Shown: one piece after another, positions 27,869 to 36,236 of the stretch
Layout of the letters: the number at the start of each line of letters is the position of its first letter
How positions within the stretch are numbered: the stretch's first letter is position 1
Assembly (NCBI GenBank): GCA_965219635.1
Contig: OZ244783.1
Location: forward strand, 2,852,001-2,916,000
Length of the DNA stretch: 64,000 nucleotides
Reading direction: 5' to 3'
DNA from: JAPOXR01 sp965219635
Lineage (GTDB): Bacteria > Pseudomonadota > Alphaproteobacteria > Rhodobacterales > Rhodobacteraceae
Program-made: the position numbers and the translations under genes
Notes under the pieces: model-generated
What the model saw: the letters and a program-made list of their open reading frames with translations, nothing else
Databases searched by the model: none
Told to the model about the DNA's origin: nothing

Positions 27869-28468
27869 TCAGACAGCCCCGTTGCCCGGCCTGTTCGCCA
27901 CCGGTCTTGCTGTCTTACCGAAGACACCAGGAAGCTCCCAGCCCGGTCGGCCGCTTGCAAAATGTTCGAGAAAAGCCACTGCCACCTCTGGATCCCGGCC
28001 CGCATTTTCCCTGAAACTCCACCAGACCTGCACATCGCTCATATCATCGCTGCACTGTTGAATGCCCTGGAAATCCTTCTCAATGACCTCGCCTCGCAGC
28101 TTCAGGCAGAAACCCACATAAAGGTATCCTTCCGGCCAGAATGTTGCTGGGTCTTCGGGCCCGAGCGATTCTGGCAACGAAACAACCCGGACCGGATTTC
28201 TGCGAACCAGGCTGCGCAGCATCAGACCTGCTGCGAACCCGACGAAGGTCTCGTTTTCTTCTGGTTGTTCCAGTTTGAGTTCAAGAAACGCCTTCAGCCA
28301 GTCGGCCAGCGCAGTTGCCAGCTCACCGCTGTTGATCGAAAAGGCTACACCCGTCTTTGAAGTTGCTTCCTGAACATGTTCTTCAAATGCGGCGAGCAGC
28401 CAGCGCAGGCGCTGTGCTGCCTTGTGCAACGGCAACTCGGCATCCTTGGTTTCTTGACTGGTATTCAT
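27869..28468 (-). CDS. Unknown protein, 199 residues, second gene after the first ankyrin gene
   Basis: I do not recognise this protein. It is mostly helical (LHKAAQRLRWLLAAFEEHVQ, then ELATALADWLKAFLELKLEQ) with a central LVRRNPVRVVSLPESLGPED segment and no signal peptide or membrane helix. It starts 9 nt after the stop of the 245-residue gene at 28478 and so belongs to the same transcript. The context is the downstream end of the ankyrin array. A cytoplasmic protein is likely. Confidence 0.65.
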   Translation of the reverse strand: MNTSQETKDAELPLHKAAQRLRWLLAAFEEHVQEATSKTGVAFSINSGELATALADWLKAFLELKLEQPEENETFVGFAAGLMLRSLVRRNPVRVVSLPESLGPEDPATFWPEGYLYVGFCLKLRGEVIEKDFQGIQQCSDDMSDVQVWWSFRENAGRDPEVAVAFLEHFASGRPGWELPGVFGKTARPVANRPGNGAV

Positions 28469-28477
28469 CGCCCAACG

Positions 28478-29215
28478 TCAGATGTGCCCTGAGAGCCGTT
28501 CGAATTGCAAAGCCAAATCAATCGGATCGTGCATGGCACGTTTCACATCCTCCTCGAATGCCCCCGCGAGGGCAAGAGCTAGTTCAAGCAGTTTCATCTC
28601 CTCATCAAGCGTTGATGCCCGTTCCGCCAGGAGCCAGACCGAAAACGCAAAAAGCCTCAATTCAATCGACTGCGCCTCGGGCCGGCTGTGCGGCATTGGA
28701 AGGCCAGGGAAGCTGCCAGCCACATTGGCGCGGCGAAGCTTCAGAAACACCTCGGCAGCACGGCGGTACCGCATCAGCCCTTTACCCTGCCTGGTAGTTG
28801 TGAGCCGAAAAGCGGTGACGTTCTCACTCAAAAACCGCCGGAAGCCTTCGCCTTCCGGCCGTGTCCGGTCCCATGCAAAAGCAAGTACATCGGCGCAATG
28901 ACCGGCATCCTTCAAGTCCGTTGATGAACCACCCAGAAATGCTGCTGCCTTCCGTATGTCTGCAACACTTATCTTGTGGTGTTGGAATAGGTGACGCACT
29001 TCGCCCTCGATGCGCCCCAAAACCGATTGCAGTGGCCGCCTGACCAGTTCAGGCAGCATCGGGTCAACGATACCCTCGGCGGTTTCGGCAACGCTGGAAA
29101 CACCTCGCGCGGCATCCCTGAGCAGCATGCCAAACATGCGGGGGAGTGGTGGTGTTGGTACCTTCAGCATGACATCAACCGGTATTGCGTCGATCTCGTG
29201 AACTCTCGGGCTCAC
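28478..29215 (-). CDS. Unknown protein, 245 residues, with decayed paralogues in the ankyrin array
   Basis: No family recognised. The N-terminal 100 residues (RGVSSVAETAEGIVDPMLPE, LQSVLGRIEGEVRHLF, ISVADIRKAAAF) recur, broken, at 30221-30515 and in trace form near 32080-32125, in each case just downstream of an ankyrin gene. This gene is the intact copy, 36 nt after the first ankyrin gene (29252-30109). The C-terminal half is helical with an acidic end. No signal peptide is visible, so it is probably cytoplasmic although its neighbour is exported. The start is GTG at 29215. Confidence 0.65.
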   Translation of the reverse strand: MSPRVHEIDAIPVDVMLKVPTPPLPRMFGMLLRDAARGVSSVAETAEGIVDPMLPELVRRPLQSVLGRIEGEVRHLFQHHKISVADIRKAAAFLGGSSTDLKDAGHCADVLAFAWDRTRPEGEGFRRFLSENVTAFRLTTTRQGKGLMRYRRAAEVFLKLRRANVAGSFPGLPMPHSRPEAQSIELRLFAFSVWLLAERASTLDEEMKLLELALALAGAFEEDVKRAMHDPIDLALQFERLSGHI

Positions 29216-29251
29216 ATTGACTATCCCGTTACCGCGTCTTCCTATTTTGGC

Positions 29252-30109
29252 TCACTGATAACGAAAATCGTTCAACCGCCAGTAAGCCTTTGTGTCGATG
29301 AGGTGGACGTTTTTCTTTGCCAGATCAAAGGGCAATTCGCCTTTTTCGGTGCGTGCCATGGCATTGGCACCTGCGTCCAAAAGGGCATTCACCGTCTCCT
29401 CACTACCATAGTCCGCTGCAAAATGAAGTGGAGTCCTGCCAAGACTGTCGCGGGATGAAATGTCGGCGCCCGCAGTCAACAGGGCATTCACCGTTTCAAC
29501 TATGCCAAACCTGTCAGAGGCAATTCGGGCTCGCAGGAGTCGACCACTCAACAAGGCATTTACCGTCTCAGCCGTGCCAAACCCTGCTGCACTGTGAAGG
29601 GGAGTCCAACCCTTCTCGTCGCGCGCAGAAGCATCGGCACCAGCAATCAACAAGGCGATCACAATCTCTGCTGTTCCTCTAACGGCTGCGGAATGGAGCG
29701 GGGTCCCACCAATCTCGGAACGAGCCGAAACATCGGCACCAGCAGCCACCAGCGCGTTCACTATCTCCGCCGTACCACCAGCCGCTGCGGAATGGAGCGG
29801 TGTCCTACCATTCTCGGAACGGGCCGAAACATCGGCACCAGCAGCCAACAGGGCATTCACCGTCTCAACTGTACCACCAACCGCTGCGTTATGAAGTGGG
29901 GTCCGGCCATACTCGTCTCGAGCTGAAATATCGGCACCTGCTGCCAAGCATCGCCCTACATCGGAGATAGTGGCAGCCTCAATGAACCTGCGGCTATTCC
30001 AGTCACCGCAATCGGCCTGCGCGTGGCTAACTCCGTGCAGCGTTGCCCAAGCGAAGGCCGCAAAAGCTGCAATCCGCAAATTTGCGCCTGTAACCAATTC
30101 AGCCTCCAT
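29252..30109 (-). CDS. Exported ankyrin-repeat protein 1 (285 residues)
   Basis: Signal peptide at about residues 1-31 (hydrophobic IAAFAAFAWATLHGVSHAQA). Then the array-specific cap ADCGDWNSRRFIEA...DVGRCLAAGAD, then ankyrin repeats of 33 residues with the core G-R-T-P-L-H-x-A-A. About five full repeats are visible. Between the fourth and the last lies a shortened hybrid (NALLSGRLLRARIASDRFGI) in which the TPLH core is lost. The tail FDLAKKNVHLIDTKAYWRLN is the common end of the family. ATG 30109 follows GGGAG by 8 nt. Ankyrin domains bind proteins; the periplasmic or secreted location is inferred from the signal peptide. Confidence 0.88.
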   Translation of the reverse strand: MEAELVTGANLRIAAFAAFAWATLHGVSHAQADCGDWNSRRFIEAATISDVGRCLAAGADISARDEYGRTPLHNAAVGGTVETVNALLAAGADVSARSENGRTPLHSAAAGGTAEIVNALVAAGADVSARSEIGGTPLHSAAVRGTAEIVIALLIAGADASARDEKGWTPLHSAAGFGTAETVNALLSGRLLRARIASDRFGIVETVNALLTAGADISSRDSLGRTPLHFAADYGSEETVNALLDAGANAMARTEKGELPFDLAKKNVHLIDTKAYWRLNDFRYQ

Positions 30110-30190
30110 GCCTGATACTCCCGGCTTGTATGCGATGATGCCAAGATCAATTGAACCTTATCGGCAAGTCAGTTTCAATCCCGGCACGCA
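30110..30190 (-). repeat. Upstream block shared by ankyrin genes (copy 1)
   Basis: Read toward the gene, this block has a CCGGGATTGAA-like segment, a GATCTTGGCATCAT-like segment and GGGAGTAT before the ATG. Similar blocks precede the genes starting at 31841 (31842-31925) and 33758 (33759-33845), and in part 43853. It probably carries the promoter and ribosome site and was copied with the genes. Confidence 0.6.
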
Positions 30191-30220
30191 AGCGAAGATG
30201 ATGACATCAAATGGAGAGGA

Positions 30221-30515
30221 TTAGCCGAGGAAGCAACATGAGAATGCTGTTGCCTTCCGGGTCTCTGCAACATCGATCCAGTCGTATTCAAGCAGGAGAC
30301 AAACTTCACCTTCAATACGCACCAGGGCCGATTGCAGTGTCGGCCTGATCAGTTCGGGCAGCAGCTGGTCCAAGGTATCTTCGGCGGTTTCGGCAACGCT
30401 GGATGCGCCTCGTATGGCATCAGGGAGCGGCTCGCTGAGCATGCGGGACATTGGTGAGGTTGGCTACTTCAGCAAGACATCAGCCGGGATTGCCCCGATT
30501 TCATTAGATCGTGCC
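30221..30515 (-). pseudogene. Decayed N-terminal copy of the 28478-29215 gene
   Basis: Reading on the minus strand, EIGAIPADVLLK is followed by a stop codon and then PTSPMSRML, SSVAETAEDTLDQLLPEL and LQSALVRIEGEVCLLLEY. The intact gene has EIDAIPVDVMLK-VPTPPLPRMF, SSVAETAEGIVDPMLPEL and LQSVLGRIEGEVRHLFQH. The copy is cut after KATAF, lacks the C-terminal 150 residues and contains an in-frame TAG. It lies just downstream of ankyrin gene 2, in the position the intact copy has behind ankyrin gene 1. Confidence 0.8.
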
Positions 30516-30560
30516 CGTGTACTGCACTCTCAGCATCAAATCCTGTTCACATGCAGACAC

Positions 30561-31841
30561 TCAGTCGGAACGCAGATCTTGCAGCCGCCTGTAAGCGTCT
30601 GTGCCGAGGAGGTTAGCGTTTCCTCTTGCCACATCAATGGGCAATCCGCCGTCGTCGGTGCGCGCATTGGCATTCGCACCAGCGTCAAGAAGTGCATCTA
30701 CCATCTCAGCAGTTCCATGGCGGGCGGCATGATGAAGCGGGGTCCAACCGATTATGTCACGGACCAACACATCGGCGCCTGCTTTCAAGAGGATACTGAC
30801 TGTGTCAGCAGCGCCAAAACTTGCGGCACGATGAAGTGGAGTCTGATCGTATTTGTCACGGGATGAAATATCGGCGCCAGCACTCAGCAGAGCATTGACA
30901 GTCGCAACTGCGTCAAACTGGGCCGCATGATGAAGTGGTGTACTGAGGATTTTGTCCCGGGCAGAAATGTCAGCGCCGGCACTCACCAAGGCATTGACTG
31001 TCACAGCATTGCCAGACTGGGCAGCATAGTGAAGCGGGGTCAAACCACCCTCGTTGTGAGCGTAAGGTTCAGCCCCTGCCTCCAAAAGGACGGTCACGGT
31101 TTCTGCTGTGCCAAACTGAGCCGCATGATGAAGCGGTGTCTGGCCATCCTTGCGTCGGGCAGACACATCAGCGCCAGCTTTCAACAGAACTCTTACAGCC
31201 TCTGCTGAACCACTAGCCGCTGCCATATGCAGAGCTGTGTTCCCTTCCGAAAACCGAGCAGAGATGTCTGCTCCTGCCTCCAAAAGAGCATTCACATTCT
31301 CAGCTCTGCCAAACATTGCAGCGTTATGTAAAGGGTCCCGGTCATTATTGTCGCGGATCGAAATATCAGCGCCGGCACTCAACAGGGCATTCACATTGTC
31401 AACTCCGCCAAGCGTCGCTGCCACATGGAGTGGCGTGAGACCATGCATGTTGCGGGCAGCAATGTCAGCACCCGCATCCAAAAGAACAGCTATAGTCTCT
31501 GTTGTGCCGAATTTTGCTGCATAATGAAGGGGAGTTTGGCCATCATTGAGTGGGGCGGAAATATCGGCGCCAGCATTCAACAGGGCGTTCACAGTCTCTG
31601 CAGCACCAAAAACCACCGCATGATGAAGTGGAAACAGGATAGAAGAGTTGGTCGCCGCAGTCCCGGCGCCTGCGGACAAGCATCGCTCAACATCTGCCGC
31701 CGTAGAAAAATAGAAGAAATTGCTGCTATACCAGTCCTTGCAATCGATCTGCGCGTGGCCAACTCCGGGTAGAGTTACCCAGGCGACAATCGCAAAAATT
31801 GCATTCTGCAGAGTTGAGCCTGCAACCGTTTCAGCTTTCAT
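30561..31841 (-). CDS. Exported ankyrin-repeat protein 2 (426 residues)
   Basis: Signal peptide MKAETVAGSTLQNAIFAIVA...GVGHAQ, then the cap IDCKDWYSSNFFYF...DVERCLSAGAG and ten ankyrin repeats of 33 residues from SILFPLHHAVVFG to WTPLHHAARHGTAEMVDALL. The tail DVARGNANLLGTDAYRRLQD is shared with paralogue 3. The last two repeats and the tail are almost identical to those of protein 3, showing a recent duplication or conversion. The start ATG 31841 is chosen by alignment with paralogue 1 and the signal peptide; the frame opens 31 codons earlier. It probably acts outside the cytoplasm as a protein-binding scaffold (inference). Confidence 0.88.
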   Translation of the reverse strand: MKAETVAGSTLQNAIFAIVAWVTLPGVGHAQIDCKDWYSSNFFYFSTAADVERCLSAGAGTAATNSSILFPLHHAVVFGAAETVNALLNAGADISAPLNDGQTPLHYAAKFGTTETIAVLLDAGADIAARNMHGLTPLHVAATLGGVDNVNALLSAGADISIRDNNDRDPLHNAAMFGRAENVNALLEAGADISARFSEGNTALHMAAASGSAEAVRVLLKAGADVSARRKDGQTPLHHAAQFGTAETVTVLLEAGAEPYAHNEGGLTPLHYAAQSGNAVTVNALVSAGADISARDKILSTPLHHAAQFDAVATVNALLSAGADISSRDKYDQTPLHRAASFGAADTVSILLKAGADVLVRDIIGWTPLHHAARHGTAEMVDALLDAGANANARTDDGGLPIDVARGNANLLGTDAYRRLQDLRSD

Positions 31842-32171
31842 ACCCCATACTCTCTGCTTGCATGCAGTAATGCCTGGATCAAGTGCACCCAACCGGTGCG
31901 TCTGATTCAATACCGGTCCGCAGACGAATACCACGGTCCTCCAACTCCTGTCAGTCTACTTGAAAACTACAGCCGGAAGAGAAACCGTACCGGTCTGATC
32001 CAGAGTTTTCAGAAAACTACAACGGACCAAAGCAAACAAACCCACATGCTACTGACCGGTCCTGCTTGGGGGACAACACCGTCAGCAAGACATCAGCCGG
32101 GATTGCCCTGAGTTCGTCAATGCAAGACTGTGCATTGCGCTCTCAGCATAGGGTTCTGTTCACATGCCGAC
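31842..32171. other. Intergenic region with copied upstream block and gene remnant
   Basis: Positions 31842-31925 repeat the upstream block of the ankyrin genes. Positions 32040-32130, read on the minus strand, encode LRAIPADVLLT, a trace of the gene at 28478-29215. Its first part is followed by unrelated sequence with CCCAAGCAGGACCGGTCAG (32052-32070), which recurs with one mismatch at 34529-34547. Confidence 0.65.
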
Positions 32172-33758
32172 TCAGTCAGAACGCAAATTGTTCAACCGCC
32201 TGTAAGCGTCTGTGCCGAATAGGTTCGCATTTCTCCTAGCCAGATCGAAGGGCAATACGCCTTCGTCGGTGCGGGCATTGGCATTCGCCCCTGCGTCAAG
32301 AAGTGCATCTACCATCTCAGCAGTTCCATAGCGAGCGGCATGATGAAGCGGAGTCCAACCGATTATGTCACGGACCAACACATCGGCGCCTGCTTTCAAG
32401 AGGATACTGACTATGTCAGCAGTGCCAGAACTCGCGGCATGATGAAGTGGAGTCCAATCATTCTTGTCACGGGATGACATGTCGGCTCCAGCCCTCAAAA
32501 GGGCACCCACAATCTCAGCGTTGCTAGCACCAGCTGCTCGATGCAGCGGTGTGGTACGAATAATGTCCCGGGCAGATATGTCAGCCCCTGCGTCCAAGAG
32601 AGCATTCACGCTATCGGCTGTGCCAAAACTCGCTGCGCGATGTAGGGGTGTACCATCAAACTCGTCCCGGGCGGAAGTGTCAGCCCCCGCCGCCAAAAGG
32701 GCATTGACTGTCAACGCTGTGCCGTGCCTCGCTGCTCGATGTAGAGGAGTTGAACCATGCATGGTCTGAGCCGTTACATCGGCTCCTGCCTCCAAAAGCG
32801 TGGTCACAACCTCAACTGTGCTACAATCTGCTGCTCTATGAAGCGGAGCCCGACCGTCCTCGTCCCGGGACGAAAAATCGACTCCTGCACGCAACAGCAT
32901 TTTCACTTTCTCAACTGAGCAACTTTTTGCTGCTTCATGAAGAGGGGTACTACCAAACATGTTCCGGTCAGTAGTGTCAGCTCCTGCATCCAAAAGGGCG
33001 GTCAATGTCTCTGCTGTGCCAAACAGTGCTGCCTCGTGCAGCGGCGTTTCCCCACGCTTGGTCCGGGAAGAAATATCGGCACCAGCCTTCAACAGCGCAT
33101 TCACTGTTCCAGCAGTGCCACTACTCGCTGCCATATGTAGAGGTGTAGGACCGCCGTCGCCGGCCCGAGCAGAGATATCAGCCCCTGCCTCCAAGAGGGT
33201 GTTCACATTCTCAACTCTGCCACCCAATGCCGCGTCATGAAGAGGTGTCCGGCCATTATTGGCACGGGCAGAAATATCGGCACCAGTACTCAAGAGGGCA
33301 TTCACATTTTCAACTTTACCAACTCCCGCCGCTATATGTAATGGTGTGAAACCACGCACGGTTTGTGCCGAAATGTTGGCCTCTGCCTCCAAAAGAAGGG
33401 CTATAATTTCAGGCGTCCCGAACTTAGCTGCATAATGAAGCGGTGTGCGGCCATCCGCGAGTCGGGCCGAAATATCGACACCGGTCTTCAACACGTCATT
33501 GACAGTCTCAGCCGTACCAAACACTACCGCATGATGAAGCGGAAAAAGGATAGAATAGACGGTCACCTTGGTATCGGCGCCAGCCGACAAGCATCGCTCA
33601 ACATATGCCGCTGTAGCGAAATAGAGAAAATCAATCCGATACCAGGCGTCGCAACTGAGCTGCGCGTGTCCCACTCCAGGTAGCGTTGCCCAAGCAACCG
33701 CCGCAAAGACTGCGCTCCTTAGAGTTTTGCCTACGACCACTTCGCCTCCATGCACCAT
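32172..33758 (-). CDS. Exported ankyrin-repeat protein 3 (528 residues, 13 repeats)
   Basis: The largest member. A signal peptide (VVVGKTLRSAVFAAVAWATL, GVGHAQ) precedes the cap LSCDAWYRIDFLYF...YVERCLSAGAD. Thirteen 33-residue ankyrin repeats run from SILFPLHHAVVFGTAETVND to WTPLHHAARYGTAEMVDALL, then the common tail FDLARRNANLFGTDAYRRLN. The start differs from its paralogues: the ancestral ATG-GAG-GC has lost one base, so that ATG is out of frame and translation must begin at the ATG 33758 (ATG-GTG-CAT-GGA) or nearby. The coding frame is otherwise clean. Extra repeats in the middle account for its size relative to protein 2. Confidence 0.88.
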   Translation of the reverse strand: MVHGGEVVVGKTLRSAVFAAVAWATLPGVGHAQLSCDAWYRIDFLYFATAAYVERCLSAGADTKVTVYSILFPLHHAVVFGTAETVNDVLKTGVDISARLADGRTPLHYAAKFGTPEIIALLLEAEANISAQTVRGFTPLHIAAGVGKVENVNALLSTGADISARANNGRTPLHDAALGGRVENVNTLLEAGADISARAGDGGPTPLHMAASSGTAGTVNALLKAGADISSRTKRGETPLHEAALFGTAETLTALLDAGADTTDRNMFGSTPLHEAAKSCSVEKVKMLLRAGVDFSSRDEDGRAPLHRAADCSTVEVVTTLLEAGADVTAQTMHGSTPLHRAARHGTALTVNALLAAGADTSARDEFDGTPLHRAASFGTADSVNALLDAGADISARDIIRTTPLHRAAGASNAEIVGALLRAGADMSSRDKNDWTPLHHAASSGTADIVSILLKAGADVLVRDIIGWTPLHHAARYGTAEMVDALLDAGANANARTDEGVLPFDLARRNANLFGTDAYRRLNNLRSD

Positions 33759-34640
33759 ACTCCCAGGTTGCACACAAAGATGCCAAGGTCACGCGAACCC
33801 AACCAGTGCGCCTGTTCAATCCCGGATCGCAAGCGCACACAAGGGCTCTTGGCGGTACGACACAAGTAGAGAATCAGCACGGGGCTGCTGTGCCCTGAAT
33901 CAACCAAGCTGTATTCGCATCAATCCTATGGCAACAGAAGGTTGGGACTGAGTCAACAATCAACTGGCGATTCCCACCTGCATCATTGGTGTCGCCATGG
34001 CCGGCTGTGCGGACCAAGCTGGCCAAGCTGCCAGCACTGCATCCGATATACCCTATGCAGCCGCGGCGTTTGCTCTTCCAGAGATAGGATTGCTGCAATC
34101 TCGTCAACATCTTCGCGGGAGGAACGTGGCGTTCCATGAAGTTCAAGCCGAGCCAACTCGGAGGACTGACATACATATTTGGTACCAATGGACAGGCGGA
34201 CCCTGGTTCGGCTTCGATATTGAACCGCTCCCCCATTCGTCGCCGACTCGCCGAACTTCCGGCGATGCCCCCAGTATTCCACCGGTACAATGACGCATGA
34301 ACCAAGTGGCGACGACAGATATGCAGACACTGCTTTGCCAACCTTAAGTACACCCAATTTCAGCTAGAGACAGCGATCACGCGTCAAAATTGGCGGGATC
34401 CGTCAGGCGAACCCTAGAAGCGGCGGCAGCGGCATGTTGCTCTCCTCAACCATGCCGCTGCCATTTCCGGGTGCTTCCAGCAAGTTCAGTCTGACGAGGA
34501 CCCGACATCAATCTAAAATCACCCACTTCTGAACGGTCCTGCTTGGGAAACAACAAACAACCCAAGACAAACTGACTCTAACGTGCTCTATTATTTGCGT
34601 CATTCAATCCAACATACAAGTTCCCGGTGTTCTGACCTGC
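33759..34640. other. Gene-poor interval in the ankyrin array, 882 bp
   Basis: Positions 33759-33845 hold the shared upstream block of ankyrin gene 3. Positions 34529-34547 repeat a 19-bp sequence from 32052-32070 with 18 matches. Frames up to 159 codons are open on both strands but overlap each other and show no domain or ribosome site. I see no gene here; it looks like decayed sequence. Confidence 0.5.
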
Positions 34641-35144
34641 TCAAAAGCCAGATTGCACAGACGTATAGACCATCAGTGTGTAGTAGGCATCCGTATCCAC
34701 CACTTTTTCGTTTTCTCTTACGAGGTCAAGAGGCAACTTGCAGTCGTTTGTGCGGGCACCGGCAGTCTCCCAGGCATCCTCCAACAGTGCGAGTACCGTC
34801 TCCGGATTACCTGTACTGGCGGCATGGTGAAGTGGCGTCCAGCCGGCATTATCCCGGGCCTTAAAGTCGGCACCAGCGCCGATTAGGACGATCACAATTC
34901 TGGCTGCTCCTACCGCTGCTGCGTGGTGCAGCACAGTCAAGCCATCATTGTCCCGAGCATCGAGGTCTGCCCCAGCCGACACGCACTGCTCAACGGCAGC
35001 CGGGCTGGAAGTTTCAACGAACGAACGGCTTGCCCAATCTTCGCAACTGACTTGCGCATAACCCATTCCGACTAGTGAAATCCAAGCGATCAAAGCAAAT
35101 AGTGCTCTCTTGAGAGCCCTGTCCAGTATTTTGATGGTTTCCAT
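34641..35144 (-). CDS. Exported ankyrin-repeat protein 4, short form (167 residues)
   Basis: The shortest paralogue. Signal peptide (LKRALFALIAWISLVGMGYAQ), cap VSCEDWASRSFVET...VEQCVSAGAD and then about two and a half ankyrin repeats (LTVLHHAAAVGAARIVIVLI, WTPLHHAASTGNPETVLALL). The tail LPLDLVRENEKVVDTDAYYTL is of the family type. The third helix pair is degenerate (EDAWETAGARTND). ATG 35144 has GGAAGGA upstream. Two to three repeats are near the minimum for a stable ankyrin fold, so this may be a contracted copy. Confidence 0.85.
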   Translation of the reverse strand: METIKILDRALKRALFALIAWISLVGMGYAQVSCEDWASRSFVETSSPAAVEQCVSAGADLDARDNDGLTVLHHAAAVGAARIVIVLIGAGADFKARDNAGWTPLHHAASTGNPETVLALLEDAWETAGARTNDCKLPLDLVRENEKVVDTDAYYTLMVYTSVQSGF

Positions 35145-36236
35145 GGTTTTTCCTTCCCATATTTCGAACAACATGATCAAGCTCATTTGTTCCTTGATCG
35201 CATTTTCCTACTTCATGGCCAGCAGGCAATGCACATCACGATGTTTTGAAATAATGCGCCGCGCTCGCACTGTCAGGACCACCAGGTTCAAAAAACGTTG
35301 GGCGCAATTGTCCCGCTCAGTCCGCTTACATTGCCATGAGTCTACGCGCAGAGTTTGCTGGCTGGTTTACTTTGCCGATGCCCATGTTTTGCGCCTGAAT
35401 ATAGTCCAACAGCATCAGCGATCTCTCATTCAGGTTCGAGCCAACTGGTTCGGCATATACCTAGCTGGTACAAAGAGTTCATTGAATGGGTCAGCCATTT
35501 CACGGCACATTGTCGAATTTCAACATGACTCGGATCGCTCACAAATGTTATGGACCGTTGTGCGTGCCTTTGGTCAATATTGCCAAGCCCAGGTCAGTCT
35601 TGCTGCAGCTTCAGTCCCAGATCAGAAGGTTTACTGTCGACAGCCCACCGAGGAACATTTTGCGCTCTTGGAGGCCATGGCCGGTGACAGTTCTCAATCA
35701 GACCGGCGATTGGTGTAATCCGGACTGACTGGTCGATTCCCGTTCATCCAATGGGCATGGCCCCGGTGGACAGCAGTCCATTTTTTTGCGCCAGGACGGC
35801 CTGCGGTCTCATTGTGATGCCACAAGCAAGCGTGGTCGGGGCAAAACTGCCTAGAAACGACTGAAGCCCGAGGTAACTCGGTTTCTGTCCCTTGACAGTA
35901 TGGCCGTCGTGTCCAGATCTGGTTGTACTGGCGCAATCGGAAAGGAAGCGAACAGTACGATATATTGCCGTGCATGACTGATATTTGTTAGGCCCCGAGT
36001 CGTGGCTGAAATCCCATTTTGCACGAGCAACGCTACGGAACCTGGTACAATGCCGGTCAGTTTGTCGCCTGTAAATCCTGCTGCCAATTCAATGCTCCAG
36101 ACCTTGAACTAGCTACCTGGCCATCGTGCGCGGATAGGAATGTAGGCGTTCTCAAGAAGGTGGCCGAGACATGAATTGCTTCGGCCCGTTGATGTTCTCA
36201 GCGTTCATTGTGAGACTTGATATCCGGCCCTCTTGA
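35145..36236. other. Gene-poor interval in the ankyrin array, 1.1 kb
   Basis: No frame here shows a recognisable product. An open frame on the plus strand (to 35718) begins inside the signal-peptide region of ankyrin gene 4 and has no ribosome site. I see nothing else. Confidence 0.45.

Noticed and set aside
29252..33758. Direct repeats of about 99 bp as a CRISPR or satellite array
   Set aside because: The period equals 33 codons of the ankyrin repeat and the repeats are diverged coding sequence, not identical repeats with spacers.
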